Under the pieces are notes generated by a model. That model did not search any database, was not told the DNA's origin, and saw nothing but the letters and a program-made list of their open reading frames with translations. From positions 20,422,430 through 20,486,429 of the forward strand of contig NC_058158.1 of the NCBI RefSeq assembly GCF_020080835.1: 64,000 nucleotides of DNA. Reading direction: 5' to 3'. Positions 10,298 to 22,740 of this stretch are shown piece by piece. A program made the translations under genes and the position numbers. The DNA comes from Cotesia glomerata. Taxonomy: Eukaryota > Arthropoda > Insecta > Hymenoptera > Braconidae. Each line of letters begins with the position of its first letter. The stretch's first letter is position 1.

Positions 10298-11340
10298 GAC
10301 ATAGTGACAACCTCGTGGGGAGAAGCTTTCTGTGACCTTCAAACGTCGAGATTTGATGAAAACTCGATTTTTGCAAAACGGGGTGAAAACAATAACTTCC
10401 CGATTTCTGAAAATCTTCGATTTTCTTTTACATGTGCTCTGAGACATTTCTTATTTTACTTTCCTTGTAGTGTAATATACTATTACATAACTTTTAAATT
10501 ATTCGGTAGATCATTGATGTGATCATGACTTGTGGTTTATTGCTACATAAAAATATAATATTAAGCTGTCTACTGTTAATAAAATAGTTTTTAGTACTTC
10601 AAGCTCAAAAATTTACAAGAAATTCAGTATTTCGCGGAATTTTCTGAATTTCAAAAAAAAACTCGCTATAAAAAGAAAGATCGGATTGAAAATTCAGAAA
10701 TCATACCTAAAAATTTAAGATATTTAGAAAAAAATAATTTTTTTGAATTTTATCGTTCACGATATTTATCGAACAAATAATCCTACTTTTACCAAATAAG
10801 CGGCAATTGAGGTGATTTTTCATGGTTAAGAGTTGATTAGTCATTTGAATCAATCGGTTAAGCCGTTTGTGAGTTCTTTAGAAAAAAACACTTTTGCAAA
10901 ACATCTGTTTCTAGGTTTCTTTAAATTAACTGGTCTGAATGTATTCAAAAAGGGTAGAAGTTTCAAGTTTAGTAATGCCCCATCAAATTGTCGTTCAGAT
11001 CGGTAAAGCCATTCAAATGTTATTGGAAAGTTTTCAATCATACGCACACTTATGCATAGTCACAAGGATAGCACCGTAATAATAGTCAGGGCAGCTTCCA
11101 AGAACTTTAAAACATCGAGATCTGATGGAAACGTCTTCTGAGAAATGGGGTGATACCAATAACATCGCAATTGCTGAACATTTTCAATTTATTAGGGAAA
11201 ATTTTAAAAATTAATTTTTTTTTCGCAAATGAATCATTTAGGAAACTAAGTTTTTTAAGAAACAACATCACAATCGATAAGCATAGTTTCAAAAGGGTAT
11301 CATTCCATAAAAAATAAGAGTAATTTTTCAAACTTTAAAA
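10298..11340. repeat. Diverged copies of the (AC)n-core dispersed repeat
   Basis: 10298-10440 carries CAGACATAGTGACAACCTCG, then TTCAAACGTCGAGATTTGAT and GGGTGAAAACAATAACTTCC, the same string found at 29230-29360 and, inverted, near 38930 and 43120. A more degenerate copy continues at 10740-11180 (ATCGTTCACGATATT, AACATCGAGATCTGATGGAA). Noncoding. Confidence 0.65.
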
Positions 11341-14300
11341 ATTCACTACATTGAAAATTGTGAAAATATATAAAACAAGTATTCAATTGCGGTTATAAAG
11401 CTGAGGCTACTATGCGTTATATTAAAAAAAATAAATAAATTTTTTTTATCTCTAAAGAAGAAAATAACTTTTTGAAAGGTATTTTTGAAAGGTATTTCAT
11501 TTTTTAAATATTACTATAGAAATTACCAATAAGCATGAAATTTAAAAGATTAGATTGTACGTACACACTTGTCCAGCTCGACCTTCTCGACACTCGACGA
11601 TTTGCATTCTTCTTATTGCCCATCTTTGATAAACAAAGCCTGTAAAAAATGAACCTAAAAGAGATGAACCTATAAAAGAAAATCTGCAAAAGAAAGAAAA
11701 TATTCTGATTAATAAGAACATGAATTGATGAATTTTTTAATTATTTAATCGCTAGGGCCTATATGAAAAATGAAAATAAATAACCCTAAAGTTAACAGAA
11801 AATAAACTCGAAGAGCTTAAAATCTCAACCTGTTCAAATTTTTTTTTATTAATTAAATTAGAAACAAAAATTATTGTTGAAAAATCGCACTCAACAGACA
11901 ACTGTTATGTTCATGAAAATGAAATGTAGAAACGGTTATTTAGACGTCTAAATGTGGTGTATATTTGTTTAACAACTCCATTATTAGAACAAATGTGAAG
12001 CATTTTTTTTGCACCGTACCGTAACTTGTTAAAAAAAAATTGTGCAATTATCAGGTGTCAACATATTTTAGTTCCATAACATAATCAGCAGACAGCAGAC
12101 AATATTTTCATTCCTTTCTTAATTTTACAAAAAAATCAAAAGTAAAGGAAGATTTTGATAACTCAATTGCTAAAAATTAATAATAATAATTTTAAGCTTT
12201 ATTAATTAATGACAAAAATATAGGTAAATTGTAACTCTTACCAGCTAACAGGTTGATTGTTGCTGGTTACAGGTTATAATTATAGCCGTCAATACTTACT
12301 TGAAGATTAATAAGAAATTTAAAAGCACTGAGTGGAATAACAAAAAATTTTGATATTTATAACACTATCCAGATATTCCCAAAAATTCCTGAATAAATAA
12401 CAGTCTTAGCACTGTGTATTGTGGCTGAAAGTATCATAAATAACAGCATACACGTTAATTTGTATCTGTGTGCCCGAAGCTTCGCGACAGAATACACACA
12501 CTACACATGCACTAAAAAACCGGACGCGTTCCTTTTCATCGTACATCCGTTACTTGTCATCATACATTTCTGTCATAACTTTATTGGTCATAAGTGAAGT
12601 TATTTTTTATTTATAGTTAAAAAACTTAAAAAAAAAATTTTAATAGTTAATAAGATTTCCAAGTACCGCTGTGATTTTCTTTTCAATAATCTAACAAATT
12701 TTTTTTCGAAAATTTGTAAGTAACAAAAAAATGAAAAACTGATACAATTATTGATACTATTATTTTGTTGTCAAGAAGGAAATTTCAAGAAAAAAAAAGA
12801 AATTTCTAAACAAATTATTCTCCTATTTAGCACTAAATAAAAGCGATTCTCGTCGATGCCAGCCGGTGAAGTATTAGGAAAGTAGAAAGTATGAACAGTA
12901 GGTAGCACACGCACGTACGCTCCCCAGTCGCTGCCGCTGCTCGCATCCACGCCGATGTTACTTTTTCTCCGTCTCGCTCTCATAAGCTTCACACTCTAAA
13001 TAAATGTACTTATGCAAAAGTACGCCATGTTTTTAAATCTAATTTAATAAATACAGTAAGTTTTTAAGAAATATATTTCCAAAACCAAAATGGCATTTTC
13101 TGTAGTTTCAAAATTCGACGTATACAAAATTTTCGTTCTCAACCTTCTTTTATCGTAATTAATTATTTAAAAAATTCTAAACATTTTTTAATTTTTTTTC
13201 ATTTCATTATTAATTGTAAGAATCGTAATATTCTTGATTATATATGAGCATATATAAAAATTTAATTCCAGCCCATTCGTACTATATTACGATAGGAGGG
13301 AATTTCTGATCAATGACGGCAGACCCGTACTTATGACTAAAGTAAAATATCCACCTACTGTACTTATAATAAATACGATGCATCAATGAATAGTATTGTT
13401 ATTATACAACAATGCCCTGGTTAAAAAAATCAATATTTTTAATCAGGGTGGATCTGGAAATTACAATGGATCTGGAAAATCCCTACGTGAAAAAATATAG
13501 TGGCAATAAGTATTTATATAAAAAATTAAAATATAACATTTTATATATGAATTAAAACAAAATTTATACTTATTAATTATTTCAGTACATAAAAAAATAT
13601 AAACACATATTATATATATTCATATGCACATTGTGAGGTAGGCGACACGGATATATATTATTCTCATCGAATTATTTATTTCTTATTATTTTATTATTAT
13701 TAAAAAACTAGTCTTGAAATTTAAGAATACATACACTGTAAAAAATTTGTCATTTTGAGTGAAAATGGACTCCGAGAACTTCGCACGGTGTAAAAAGACA
13801 GTTTTTTTCAGATTTTTAAAAATTACTATCGGTAAAATATAGGAAATAACAAAAATTTAAAAGAAAATTTTTTTATAGAAAAATTAAAATCTCTAAAAAA
13901 AATGTCGCTATCAATATTATCTTACCTTTTACCCTCGAGCCAAAATTTTGGAAGTAAAGACTCAAATTTTTACCTTCTTTTATTATTACCAACTTTTTGG
14001 TGTATTTTATGTACTTTTGACATCGAAATTCTAACACCGAGTCATTTAAACCACATCGATTGCCAAAAATTTTTTACAATTATTATTATTATTATTATTA
14101 TCGTTGTTGTTGTTGTTGTTATTATTATTAGTAACAGTGGTCACCTTTTTAAACATTTTTTTTTTTTATCCCGCCACTGATGATAGGATAATAATAATAA
14201 TAATAATAGTGTATTTCTGAAAACTTGATGACAATGTGGTACCAACTATGTTTACTTTCAACACTTGTTAGGTTATCAGGGGTACCAGTTAATACTAGAT

Positions 14301-14369
14301 CAAGTAATAGATTTTAATTAAAAATAAATAACCTATAAATCAAATTAAGTATTCGAAGTGACATCAATA
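11341..14369. other. Upstream flank of the five-exon gene; GC-richer island
   Basis: Mostly AT-rich with no gene. 12840-12990 is conspicuously GC-richer than its surroundings (CCCCAGTCGCTGCCGCTGCT) and could be promoter or 5'-UTR sequence. Another mildly GC-rich patch lies at 12470-12560. 13985-14050 holds a piece of a dispersed repeat that recurs inverted at 16310-16390. (ATT)n/(GTT)n runs lie at 14080-14130. Confidence 0.35.
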
Positions 14370-14528
14370 ATGTCGTCGCCAAATCCGTACTTGATACATT
14401 ATATTAATAGTAAGTATTTTGTGAATTACAAATTATTCATACTCAAATTATGACGATGAATAAAACAAAAAATTAATAATCTTAACATTTGTTCCGGAAC
14501 TTGTATTTAAATTCGTTTTTCAAAACAT

Positions 14529-14611
<83 letters not shown>

Positions 14612-17600
14612 GTAGATTTGTTAATTTCTCACTGATTTGTAAATATGTCGATTACAAAAAAAATATACGTACAACAAGATTTTTTAATAAAAAAAATTTT
14701 TTTTCTAGCAAAACGAGTAGGACCGAAATCACGGCAGATTTCGTCACCCGATAAAAAAAAAAGAAAGGTAAAAAAACAATTGTTACTATTATTATATTAA
14801 TATTCAAATTATTGACAAATCCAATCTCATTTTATAGGTAGTGTGAATATTAAAAAAAAATCAAAGCAACCGCAGGAATGTGACAACAACATCAATCCTG
14901 AGTCTGCTGTTAGCGAGAAGACGATCGGTAAAATTCGACATGATATTTATTAAAGAGTTAAAGATTATTTTTACGAGACATGATTAAAGTAAATTTTTAT
15001 ACATATAAAATAAATGAAATAAAGATTAGCGAAAGTGTTCGGTGTAAAGTCGGGATTTTAGAAGGAACTCGTTTTTGTGCGTCTCATGCTGCAACGCAGC
15101 AGAGTACTTTATAATCACCGAATTCATTCCATCCCTTTCTATTTTTAAATATTCAAAAATACTGATTAAAAATAATGAAATTAGAGTTTTTTTCAATTAT
15201 TTTAATTTCTTTGCATGTATGTATAAATATCGAACAGTTTCAAAAGAATCGACAATTTTTTTTTTCTAATTTTATCGAAAATACTATGAGACGTTTTTTT
15301 TTGTAGAGAATTCAATTTCCTATAACTCATTCTTTAAGAAGTTTTTGATATTTTTTACGTATCGTAAGTTACTTGTAAAAAACTAAAAATTAATTTTAAG
15401 CAGTAAAATGACTTTCTTCCAAAAATTTTTAGTTTTTTGCATGTAACTTATGATATGTAAAAAATATCAAAAACTTCTTTAGAGATGAATTGCAGGAAAT
15501 TAAATTCTCTATGAAAAACGTCTCATAAAATTTTTCCATAATGTTGACGCTTGTTCCGGAAAATATAAAAATGTAAAAATTTTAGATCGACCCAACTTCA
15601 ATGTTAAATAACTCTTGAAAAAAAAAGATATATCCAAAAACTGTAAGAAAACTTTTTTATAGAGCGTTAAATTTTCTGTAACTATGAACTTTGATAATTC
15701 AAAAATATTATCTCTAACGTGAGTTACAAAATTCGAAAATCTAAAAGAAGGCTGTTCCCATGGTATTTAAACGGAAAATTGAAATTTACGATGCGGCGCT
15801 TCTTAATATTAATATTAAGAGCTCAAACTGTCACAGTATTTTTTTTTACTATTTGCAACAATATTTTTGATAAAATTAAGAAAAAAAAATTGTTGATTTT
15901 TTTGAAACAGCCTAATAAATATGTAGTTTGCATGGAGCAACTTTTTTTCATTTATTTTCAATCGGGAATACCCTGATAAAGAAAGCTAATTTGAGCTGGG
16001 TAATAATTAAAAATTATCTTTTGAAAGCAGGGCATTAATATTATTTTTTTTTCCACAGATAAAATAGAAAAAAAGAAGTGTGAGGAAGAAAAAGGACCTC
16101 AAATTCCGGAAAAAAATATCCATTCACGGCTCAAAAAAGTAGAAATGGAATTATATAGATTGAGGAAGGGTATGGGTGAATTGAAGCAGGAAACAAAAGC
16201 ATTGAAGGATGTAAGTAAATTTATCCATAATTAGGAAAAGAGATGTGAAAAGATTAAAAAATATTCAAATTGACAAATATTTCTATAGATTGAAAAAAAT
16301 TTTTTGGACTGAGTGTGGTGTTAATGACTCGGTGTTAGAATTTTGGTGTAAAAAAAAAAATAAAAAATACACTAACAAAGTTGGCTATTATATAAGACGG
16401 TAAAAATTTTATATTATCACTATTCTTCTAACTAATTATATTAAATAACATTATAAATATATGAAATATATATTATTAATAATATAAAACTTTTCTAACA
16501 AAGGCCTGGAAAACATAGAAAACGCTTCTCTGAATATACACGTAAATAACGTCAATTTTAATATTTGTAGTTTTTTAATAAAATAAATATGTAGAAATAA
16601 AAAAAAATTAAAAAATGATAAAGACAACAAATTATGTATAATTTAAACAGATACTAAATTAATGGTCACACCGGAAATTTTGTGTGATTGCTAAACATTT
16701 ATTGCGATGTTTGTATGAATTAATGTTATAAAATGATTGATAGCATTCAAAAAAACTTGGTAAATTCCAAATTCATGAAAAATTTAGTCATTTTTTTCCA
16801 ACTTTTATACTATCGTAGTGAACGATTTGAAAGTTTTAATTGCAATTTTTTCATAAGATACTGTTCATAAAAAATTTGTTAGAGAATTTTTTTCGTAAAA
16901 AAGTATCAAAGTTTTTTGCCGGATTAAATTTTAATTGATTAGCTTTTTATTATATAGAAAGAAAATAATTTGAATGTCATGATTTATTTTTATTAACTCA
17001 TTTAAAAGTTATCGTAATTAAAATACAATTACAGAGTAGGGCTATACATTTAAACCGGATAATGCGGCAAAAAAGTTAACCAGGTCATTATTAGCCTAGC
17101 CATCAGCTTAGCCGGTTAACTTAAATTAGCTAAGCTAATCAGCTAATTTTTTAACCGGCTAAAAAATTAAATTAATTTTTAAAATACATATATTATGGGA
17201 CATTCCATGTCAAACCGACCACTTTTGACTATTTTTTTTGAAGTTTTCGTTTTTAAATGTAATTCTTAGAAAAAAAATAAAAATAATAATTCGGATTCTA
17301 TTCATCGTTTTTTTTTTATTTTGGAAAGAAACGAAAATTTCGAGATGATTGTCATTTTTGATTTTTTTTTTCTTTCATAAAAAATCAGTATTTTCTGCGA
17401 ATTTCCTGTAATTTTCAAAGTGGCATTGTTTTTCTTTTTACTTTTTTTTTAGGAATGAAAACAAAAGTTTTTTTAAAATGTTTTTTTTTCGTTAAATCAC
17501 TCTGGAAATTTTCAGCAGATTTAGAAAACTTCAAAATCCGAGAAAAAAAAATAAAAACGACAATTAAAAGTGACGTCGATAAGATTTATTTATTTTTCAA

Positions 17601-20600
17601 TAAAGTTAGATCAAAAATTAAAAGAAGGATTGAATTATTATTTCGTATTTTTTTTTCAAATTAATTTAATTGCCCCAAAATTTTTGAAAGTTCATGCGTT
17701 GCTTCAAATTGGACCGAACAACAATTTAATTTTTTTGTTTTTGCAAGTACCTAGTTTCGGAAAAGAAAATACGAAAAATAACTCAATGCGTATTTTAATT
17801 TTTGATCTAACTGTATTGAAAAATAATAAAATCTTATAGATGTAACTTTTAATTGTTGTTGTTTTTTTCTCGGATTTTGAAGTTCTCAAAATCGGTTGAA
17901 AAATTTTCAGAGTGGTAAAACGAAAAATAAACAGTTAAAAAAAATTTTTATTCCCATTTTTAAAAAGAAAAAAAGAAAAAAAATAGCACTGAAAATTTTA
18001 GAAAATTCGCAGAAATTACTGATTTTTTATAAAAGAAAAAAAAAATCAAAAATGACAACCATCCCGAAATTTTCGTTTTATTCCAAAATTAAAAAAAAAA
18101 CGATGAATATGAACCCGAATTATTTTGATTTTTTTTCTAAAAAGTACATTTAAAACCGAAAACTTAAAAAAAAACATCCCGTTAAGTTAATTTTCAAAAA
18201 GTTATGGTTATTTAATAGGGTTACCAACTCTCCGGTTTTAGTCCGGAGACTCCAGAAAAATAATGTATTCTCCGGACTCCAGTTTACAAAAATAATCTCC
18301 GGATTTTTTTACTTTTAGGAAAAAAATACAGTTTTTTTTTCTGTCGCAACAAAATGTACGGAACTATATTAATAATAATAATTTAACGAGAATATAGAGC
18401 GCGTTAGTCGCGCTAATCAAGTTTCGCATTTTGAATTCTCACGCTTGCGAGTACGTACTTCTCACAACTAAATAATGTTGCTGTTGACGTACGTAAATTC
18501 GCACTTTTAAAATGTAGAATATTTAATTAATTATTTTGTGATTATTAGTTTTAAGGCATCACTTATGATCAGTATTATTTAAATGTAAGTATTGATATCA
18601 TACATTTTCATTATATACCTATCATCACCTGATTAACTTCGGGTTTTTAAATTAATGACATTTTATAACCTTAATATGTATTCTCATATATCATGTATTT
18701 TTTCAGGTAGCTGCTAAATAATAGTTTTATCTTATCAGAGATTTTATAATTTTAACAAAAAATACAAATTATCATTAAAATTATTTATTGAATACAAAAG
18801 TGCAATTTTTAAAAATGGCAGAACAGCCAAGACAAAAAAAAGTTAAGTACGAAACATCTTTCAACGAAAGATGGAAAAAAATCATTTATATGCGGATTGG
18901 ATGAGAAAAATTGATAAAAAAAGAGTTAAGTGCGTTTACTGTTCATCTCAATTTACTATCAAATGGGATGGTGAAACTGCTTTGACTAAACATATGAATT
19001 CTATGATGCACAAAAAAAATACATCTGAACGACAAAAAAATTGTTTAATAACTCAATTTGCTCCAGTAAAATCAGCAGCAATTGATAACAAGAAGGCTCA
19101 AATTGAAGTTGCTTCTGTTTATCATGGTCTCCAACATCATCACAGCTATTTAAGTACTGATTGTGGAATTAAACTGAGTTCAAAAATGTTTAATGATTCA
19201 ATGGTTAGCAAAGAGATTCGTTGTGGTAGAACTAAGGCTGAAGCTATCGTTAAAAACGTGTTATCTCCAAAGTCAATTGAGATGGTGATAAACGATGTTA
19301 AGCCTCTTGAACAAGATCCTTTGTACTTTTCAATCGCAAGTGATGCTTCTAACAATGGAAATCAAAAACTATTTCCCATTGCTATTCAATACTTCACAAG
19401 AAAAAGTGGCGTACAAAATAAATTATTAGATTTCTTCGAAGATCCTAAAGAAGAATCTTGCGATATTTACACTAATATCCGGAGCTGCTTAAATGATTAC
19501 AACTTGGACATTTTGCTTGTTTCCGCATATTCAGCTGATAACGCTAACGTTAATTATGGTGTACGTAATTCCGTGTATTAAAAGTTATTAGAAGCATCTC
19601 CAGGTATTGTGAAAGCCAACTGCTGCTGCCACGTAATACATAACGCTGGGCGTAACGCTTGCAAAGTATTGTCATACGATGTTGAAATTTTGGTACTAAA
19701 AATTTACGCTTGCAGTGCTAAAAAAGTTGATCATTTGAAAACGTTTTTCGAGGAATTCGATTTGGAATATCGAAAAATAATTCGTCACGTATCAACAAGA
19801 TGGTTATCTTTATTTAAATGTATCGATCGATTAGTTCTATATTGGCCTGCTCTCAAAGCATATTTTATTTCGATAGGAAAGACTGAATGTGAAGCTGCAA
19901 TTTGGGCATTTATTGATAATGAAGATGAGAGTACTGAAGATTTGATGGCTGAACTAACACTTCCTGAAATTTATATATATTTTGTACATCACTATATGAA
20001 TAATTTAAACCAGTCAATTCTAATACTCGAAACTAAAAGTCTGACTAGTATAGATTTTCATAATACAATGGAAAACTTGAAGAATAAATTACAGACTCGA
20101 TTAAATGATAGTTTCTATGGTGCAAAAGTAAAACAAGCTTTAAAATATTTAACTGATTCTCAACGAAAAAAATTCGTTGCGGAAGCTGATAAAGTTTACC
20201 AAAGAACTATAGATTATCTAGATAAATATTATGATTATAAAGGTAGTCCGTATCGATATTTTAGTATTTTAGATTTAAAACAAGATTTAATCTATGACAA
20301 AGTCCTAGAATTGTCTCAAAAACTATTATTTAATGTAAATGAAGATAGTTTATATGACGAAGTCAGTGCTGTGAATCTAGTACGTGAAAAAATTGTTAAT
20401 AGTGATAAATCTATAGATAAAAAATGGGTAGAATTATTTCAGTGTACCGAAATTACTGAATTATTTAAAATTGTTTGTAAAGTTTTATCAATACATATTA
20501 GTAATGCATTTGTAGAAAGAATATTTTCGTTGATGAACAATTTATGGACTGACGAACGTAATAACTTGAGTGTTGACATAGTTAAAGCTGAGCTATGTGT

Positions 20601-21576
20601 AAAAATTAATATTAGTATGAACTGTGATGAATTTTTTGACTTTATATGTAAACCTGAACAGCAATCGTTGCTAGAAGCAACTCAAAAAAGCTCTAAGTAT
20701 GATTTTATTAAAAAAAACTAACTAAATTTTAATGTTATTACAAATTGACAACAATATTGACTAATAACAATCTTTAACTATTGATATATGATATCAAACA
20801 ATTGAAGAAAAAACGTTTAACTTCAAAATTATAAAAATTATTTATTTGTTATACGTTTAAATTATTTATTCATTAATTTAAAATGAATAAATTAATTATT
20901 TAATAATCCTAATTACTCTGATTTGTTATTTTTAGCCATCCAAAACAAATGACCTTTTTTTTTTTTTTTACATCTACATATATGTTACAGAGTTCTCTGG
21001 GCAGAACAGTCTCCGGATTTTTAAATAATTCGTAACTTTTTTTTGGTTCGGTAAAAAAATTTGACAAAATTCTGAAAATTGTTTTCAATATGGTATTAGA
21101 GTAAGATATAAAAATTTCAGAAAAATCTAAAGACTAAGACTCGGGGTCAAAAGTGGTCAGTTTGGCATGGAATGTCCTATAATATATGTATTTTGAAAAT
21201 TAATTTAATTTTTTAGCCGGTTAAAAGATTAGCTGATTAGCTGATTAAATGTATAGCCCTATTAAAGAGTATTTAATAACAGAATATGAATTATATCTAA
21301 TATTTTTAAATCTGATGACAGACAATAATATCATGGATGCAAATGATTAACAATAATCAGCCACTACCACAAGGTCGCCCGACATTCTTACCGAGCTATA
21401 CACCAACATTTCCACCTCCACAACCTCCGCCTTCATATCCACTTCAGCTAGCACCATCTTCATATGCACCACCACCACCACCTCCATCTTCATATCCACC
21501 TCCACCTTCATATCCACCTCCACCGTCAATGCGTCTGCCACCACCATCAGAACATTACTATCCCTATATTCAATAA
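14370..21576 (+). CDS. Five-exon host gene: basic/coiled-coil protein with proline-rich tail
   Basis: Exons are 14370-14409 (ATG, MSSPNPYLIHYIN), 14709-14767, 14838-14927, 16059-16210 and 21322-21576. All introns are GT-AG with T-rich acceptors. Exon 2 is basic (KRVGPKSRQISSPDKKKRK), exon 3 is polar, and exon 4 is a charged helix likely to form a coiled coil (LKKVEMELYRLRKGMGELKQ). The ~84-residue last exon is rich in P, S and Y (repeats of SYPPPP). Phases agree at every junction except exon 2/3. There one extra base in the A10 run at 14753-14762 would be needed, otherwise exon 3 hits TGA. About 198 residues. No signal peptide seen. Family not recognised. The basic head and coil suggest a nucleic-acid or structural role, which is only inference. 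The last intron (5.1 kb) holds a hAT element. Confidence 0.6.
14532..14609. repeat. (AT)n microsatellite in intron 1
   Basis: About 39 uninterrupted AT units between exons 1 and 2 of the host gene. Confidence 0.95.
15285..15535. repeat. Fold-back repeat in intron 3
   Basis: Arms of ~110 bp. ATGAGACGTTTTT at the left matches AAAAACGTCTCAT at the right, and TTTTTGATATTTTTTACGTA matches its near-complement. Noncoding MITE-like unit. Confidence 0.6.
16310..16390. repeat. Dispersed repeat, inverted mate of 13985-14050
   Basis: GACTCGGTGTTAGAATTT here is the reverse complement of AAATTCTAACACCGAGTC at 14025. Both lie around the host gene, one upstream and one in the last intron. Confidence 0.6.
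17220..18180. repeat. Long palindrome inside the hAT element
   Basis: Sequence from 17220-17670 folds back on 17740-18180. TTTTTTCTCGGATTTTGAAG at 17865 mirrors CTTCAAAATCCGAGAAAAAA at 17529, and AATTCGCAGAAATTACTGAT mirrors 17386-17405. Open frames inside are A/T-run artefacts. Confidence 0.6.
18218..18310. repeat. Candidate left end of the transposase-bearing hAT, TCCGGA-rich
   Basis: GGGTTACCAACTCTCCGG at 18218 resembles hAT termini. TCCGGAGACT and its complement recur within 80 bp, giving subterminal repeats. At ~21005 AGTCTCCGGATTTTT could be the mate, but a full terminal repeat there is not seen. So the transposase unit (about 18218-21025) may be a separate hAT nested in the outer one. 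Confidence 0.4.
18815..20721 (+). pseudogene. hAT transposase, one frameshift and one stop
   Basis: The natural start is probably ATG 18815 (MAEQPRQKKVKYETSFNERW). One base is missing from the A7 run at ~18874, after which the frame runs from 18871. A TAA at 19579-19581 interrupts it, and the same frame resumes to the stop at 20719-20721. The N-terminus carries a C2H2/BED-like finger (KCVYCSSQFTIKW, then H-x5-H). The middle has DIYTNIRSCLNDYNLDILLV and HVSTRWLSLFKCIDRLVLYW. The C-terminus is the hAT dimerisation domain (ISNAFVERIFSLMNNLW). About 635 residues, near normal length for this ZBED/SCAND3-like group. Only two lesions, so recently inactivated. Confidence 0.8.
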
Positions 21577-21591
21577 TTTTTAATACAAATC

Positions 21592-21597
21592 AATAAA
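21592..21597 (+). promoter_or_regulatory. AATAAA polyadenylation signal
   Basis: Lies 16 bases past the stop codon of the five-exon gene, the right distance for its 3' end. Confidence 0.5.
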
Positions 21598-21939
21598 AAT
21601 AATCATATCTTCAATTAACGAGTTATTTATTTTTATTATTTAGATCGATTTTACAATTAAAAAAAGGCCATTCGACGGCCGAAGTTAAAGTAGATTTCAG
21701 TAACAGCTACTTTTAGCCTTTAATTAAAATGCAGGTATATAAATTAAAGCTAATTTTACAGGCTTTAACATAAAATTTACAGAAATTAAAAATAAATCGC
21801 GTTCAAAAGTTATTCGGGGAAAAAGCAGTAAAAGTGTAAAATTTTAGATTTTCGAAAATTTCAAGTTGCTGGCATTTTGTGAATAATCGATAGATTCCGC
21901 TCAAATTTGAACTTGACTTAGGCATTTATGAGAAGAATA

Positions 21940-22564
21940 CCTGGGTTAAAAACTTTATATATAATTATATATAAAGTTTTTTGTGATTTCGTATAATTAT
22001 ATATAACTATATATAATTATATTTAATGACTTTTGTGATTTCGTATAATTATATAAAACTATATATAATTTATATATAATTGTATATAATGACTTTTGTG
22101 ATTTCGTATAATAATAATATGATTGGTTTTGCGATTTCATATATTTATTAATATATATAATTATTAGGGTGATTAGTTTTGAAGAACTATTATTTTTTCG
22201 CTCCTCCAGCAAAATTGGTTTTATATGCTGAAGAAAAAATTCTCCGAAAATTTGAGCCCTTAATTCTGATTCTATCTTTTTTTTTTCTCAAATTAATTAA
22301 TGTTGAATTTAAAGGGGAACAAAAAAAGAGATAGTTGCTTATATAACATATGCAGTACTTGAAGTTCACACGAGTTAGGTACTTCAGAAAAGTCTCTTAG
22401 GTCGATTGGTAGTGGATCAGGTTTCTGAATACGAGGTTCACTGATCAAATCCTGCTCTCGGCAATTATTTTTTTTTTTTTCATCGAAATAATTATATATA
22501 ACTATATATAATTATATAAGGCCAATTTCCATATATAATTATATATAAATTTTTTTTACCCGGG
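21940..22564. mobile_element. 625-bp MITE, CCYGGGTWAAAAA ends, TA target site
   Basis: Terminal inverted repeats CCTGGGTTAAAAACTTTATA and its near-complement at the right (TTTTTTTTACCCGGG), flanked by TA on both sides. The related repeat at 52280 (GAATAAGTATGTTGAG) shows the uninterrupted site. The interior is rich in (TATAATTA)n and carries a tRNA-like patch. Confidence 0.65.
22391..22462 (+). other. tRNA-like (SINE-type) patch
   Basis: TCTTAGGTCGATTGGTAGTG resembles an A box, followed by TCTGAATACGAGGTTC and the B-box-like GATCAAATCCTGC. It fits tRNA length but the stems are imperfect, so this is a degenerate tRNA-derived sequence and not a working tRNA. Confidence 0.35.
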
Positions 22565-22644
22565 TATATATTCTGAGTTTCATAAGGATCCGTTGAGAAT
22601 CGTAGGAGTTAGGGTGGACACAAGCCGCGTTATATTCGTATATC

Positions 22645-22731
<87 letters not shown>

Positions 22732-22740
22732 TATATATAT
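22645..22740. repeat. (AT)n microsatellite
   Basis: About 45 AT units inside the AGTAGATTTCA-ended repeat. Confidence 0.95.

Larger units (their letters stand above)
17037..21261. mobile_element. hAT-type element with ~200-bp terminal inverted repeats
   Basis: Ends are TAGGGCTATACATTTA at 17037 and its complement TAAATGTATAGCCCTA ending at 21261. Inverted similarity continues inward about 200 bp, including GGGACATTCCATGTCAAACC at 17206 against GGCATGGAATGTCC near 21170. Flanking 8-mers TTACAGAG (17029-17036) and TTAAAGAG (21262-21269) differ at one base, as expected for an 8-bp hAT target duplication. It contains a ~960-bp palindrome on the left (17220-18180) and a hAT transposase gene. It sits wholly inside the last intron of the host gene. 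Confidence 0.75.

Noticed and set aside
11504..11689. Minus-strand start-like MGNKKNANRRVSRRSSWTS
   Set aside because: Good ATG context and basic sequence, but no donor or downstream exon could be matched. Probably chance.
21347..21547. Minus-strand open frame opposite the proline-rich exon
   Set aside because: Shadow of the repeat-rich exon 5 coding strand.
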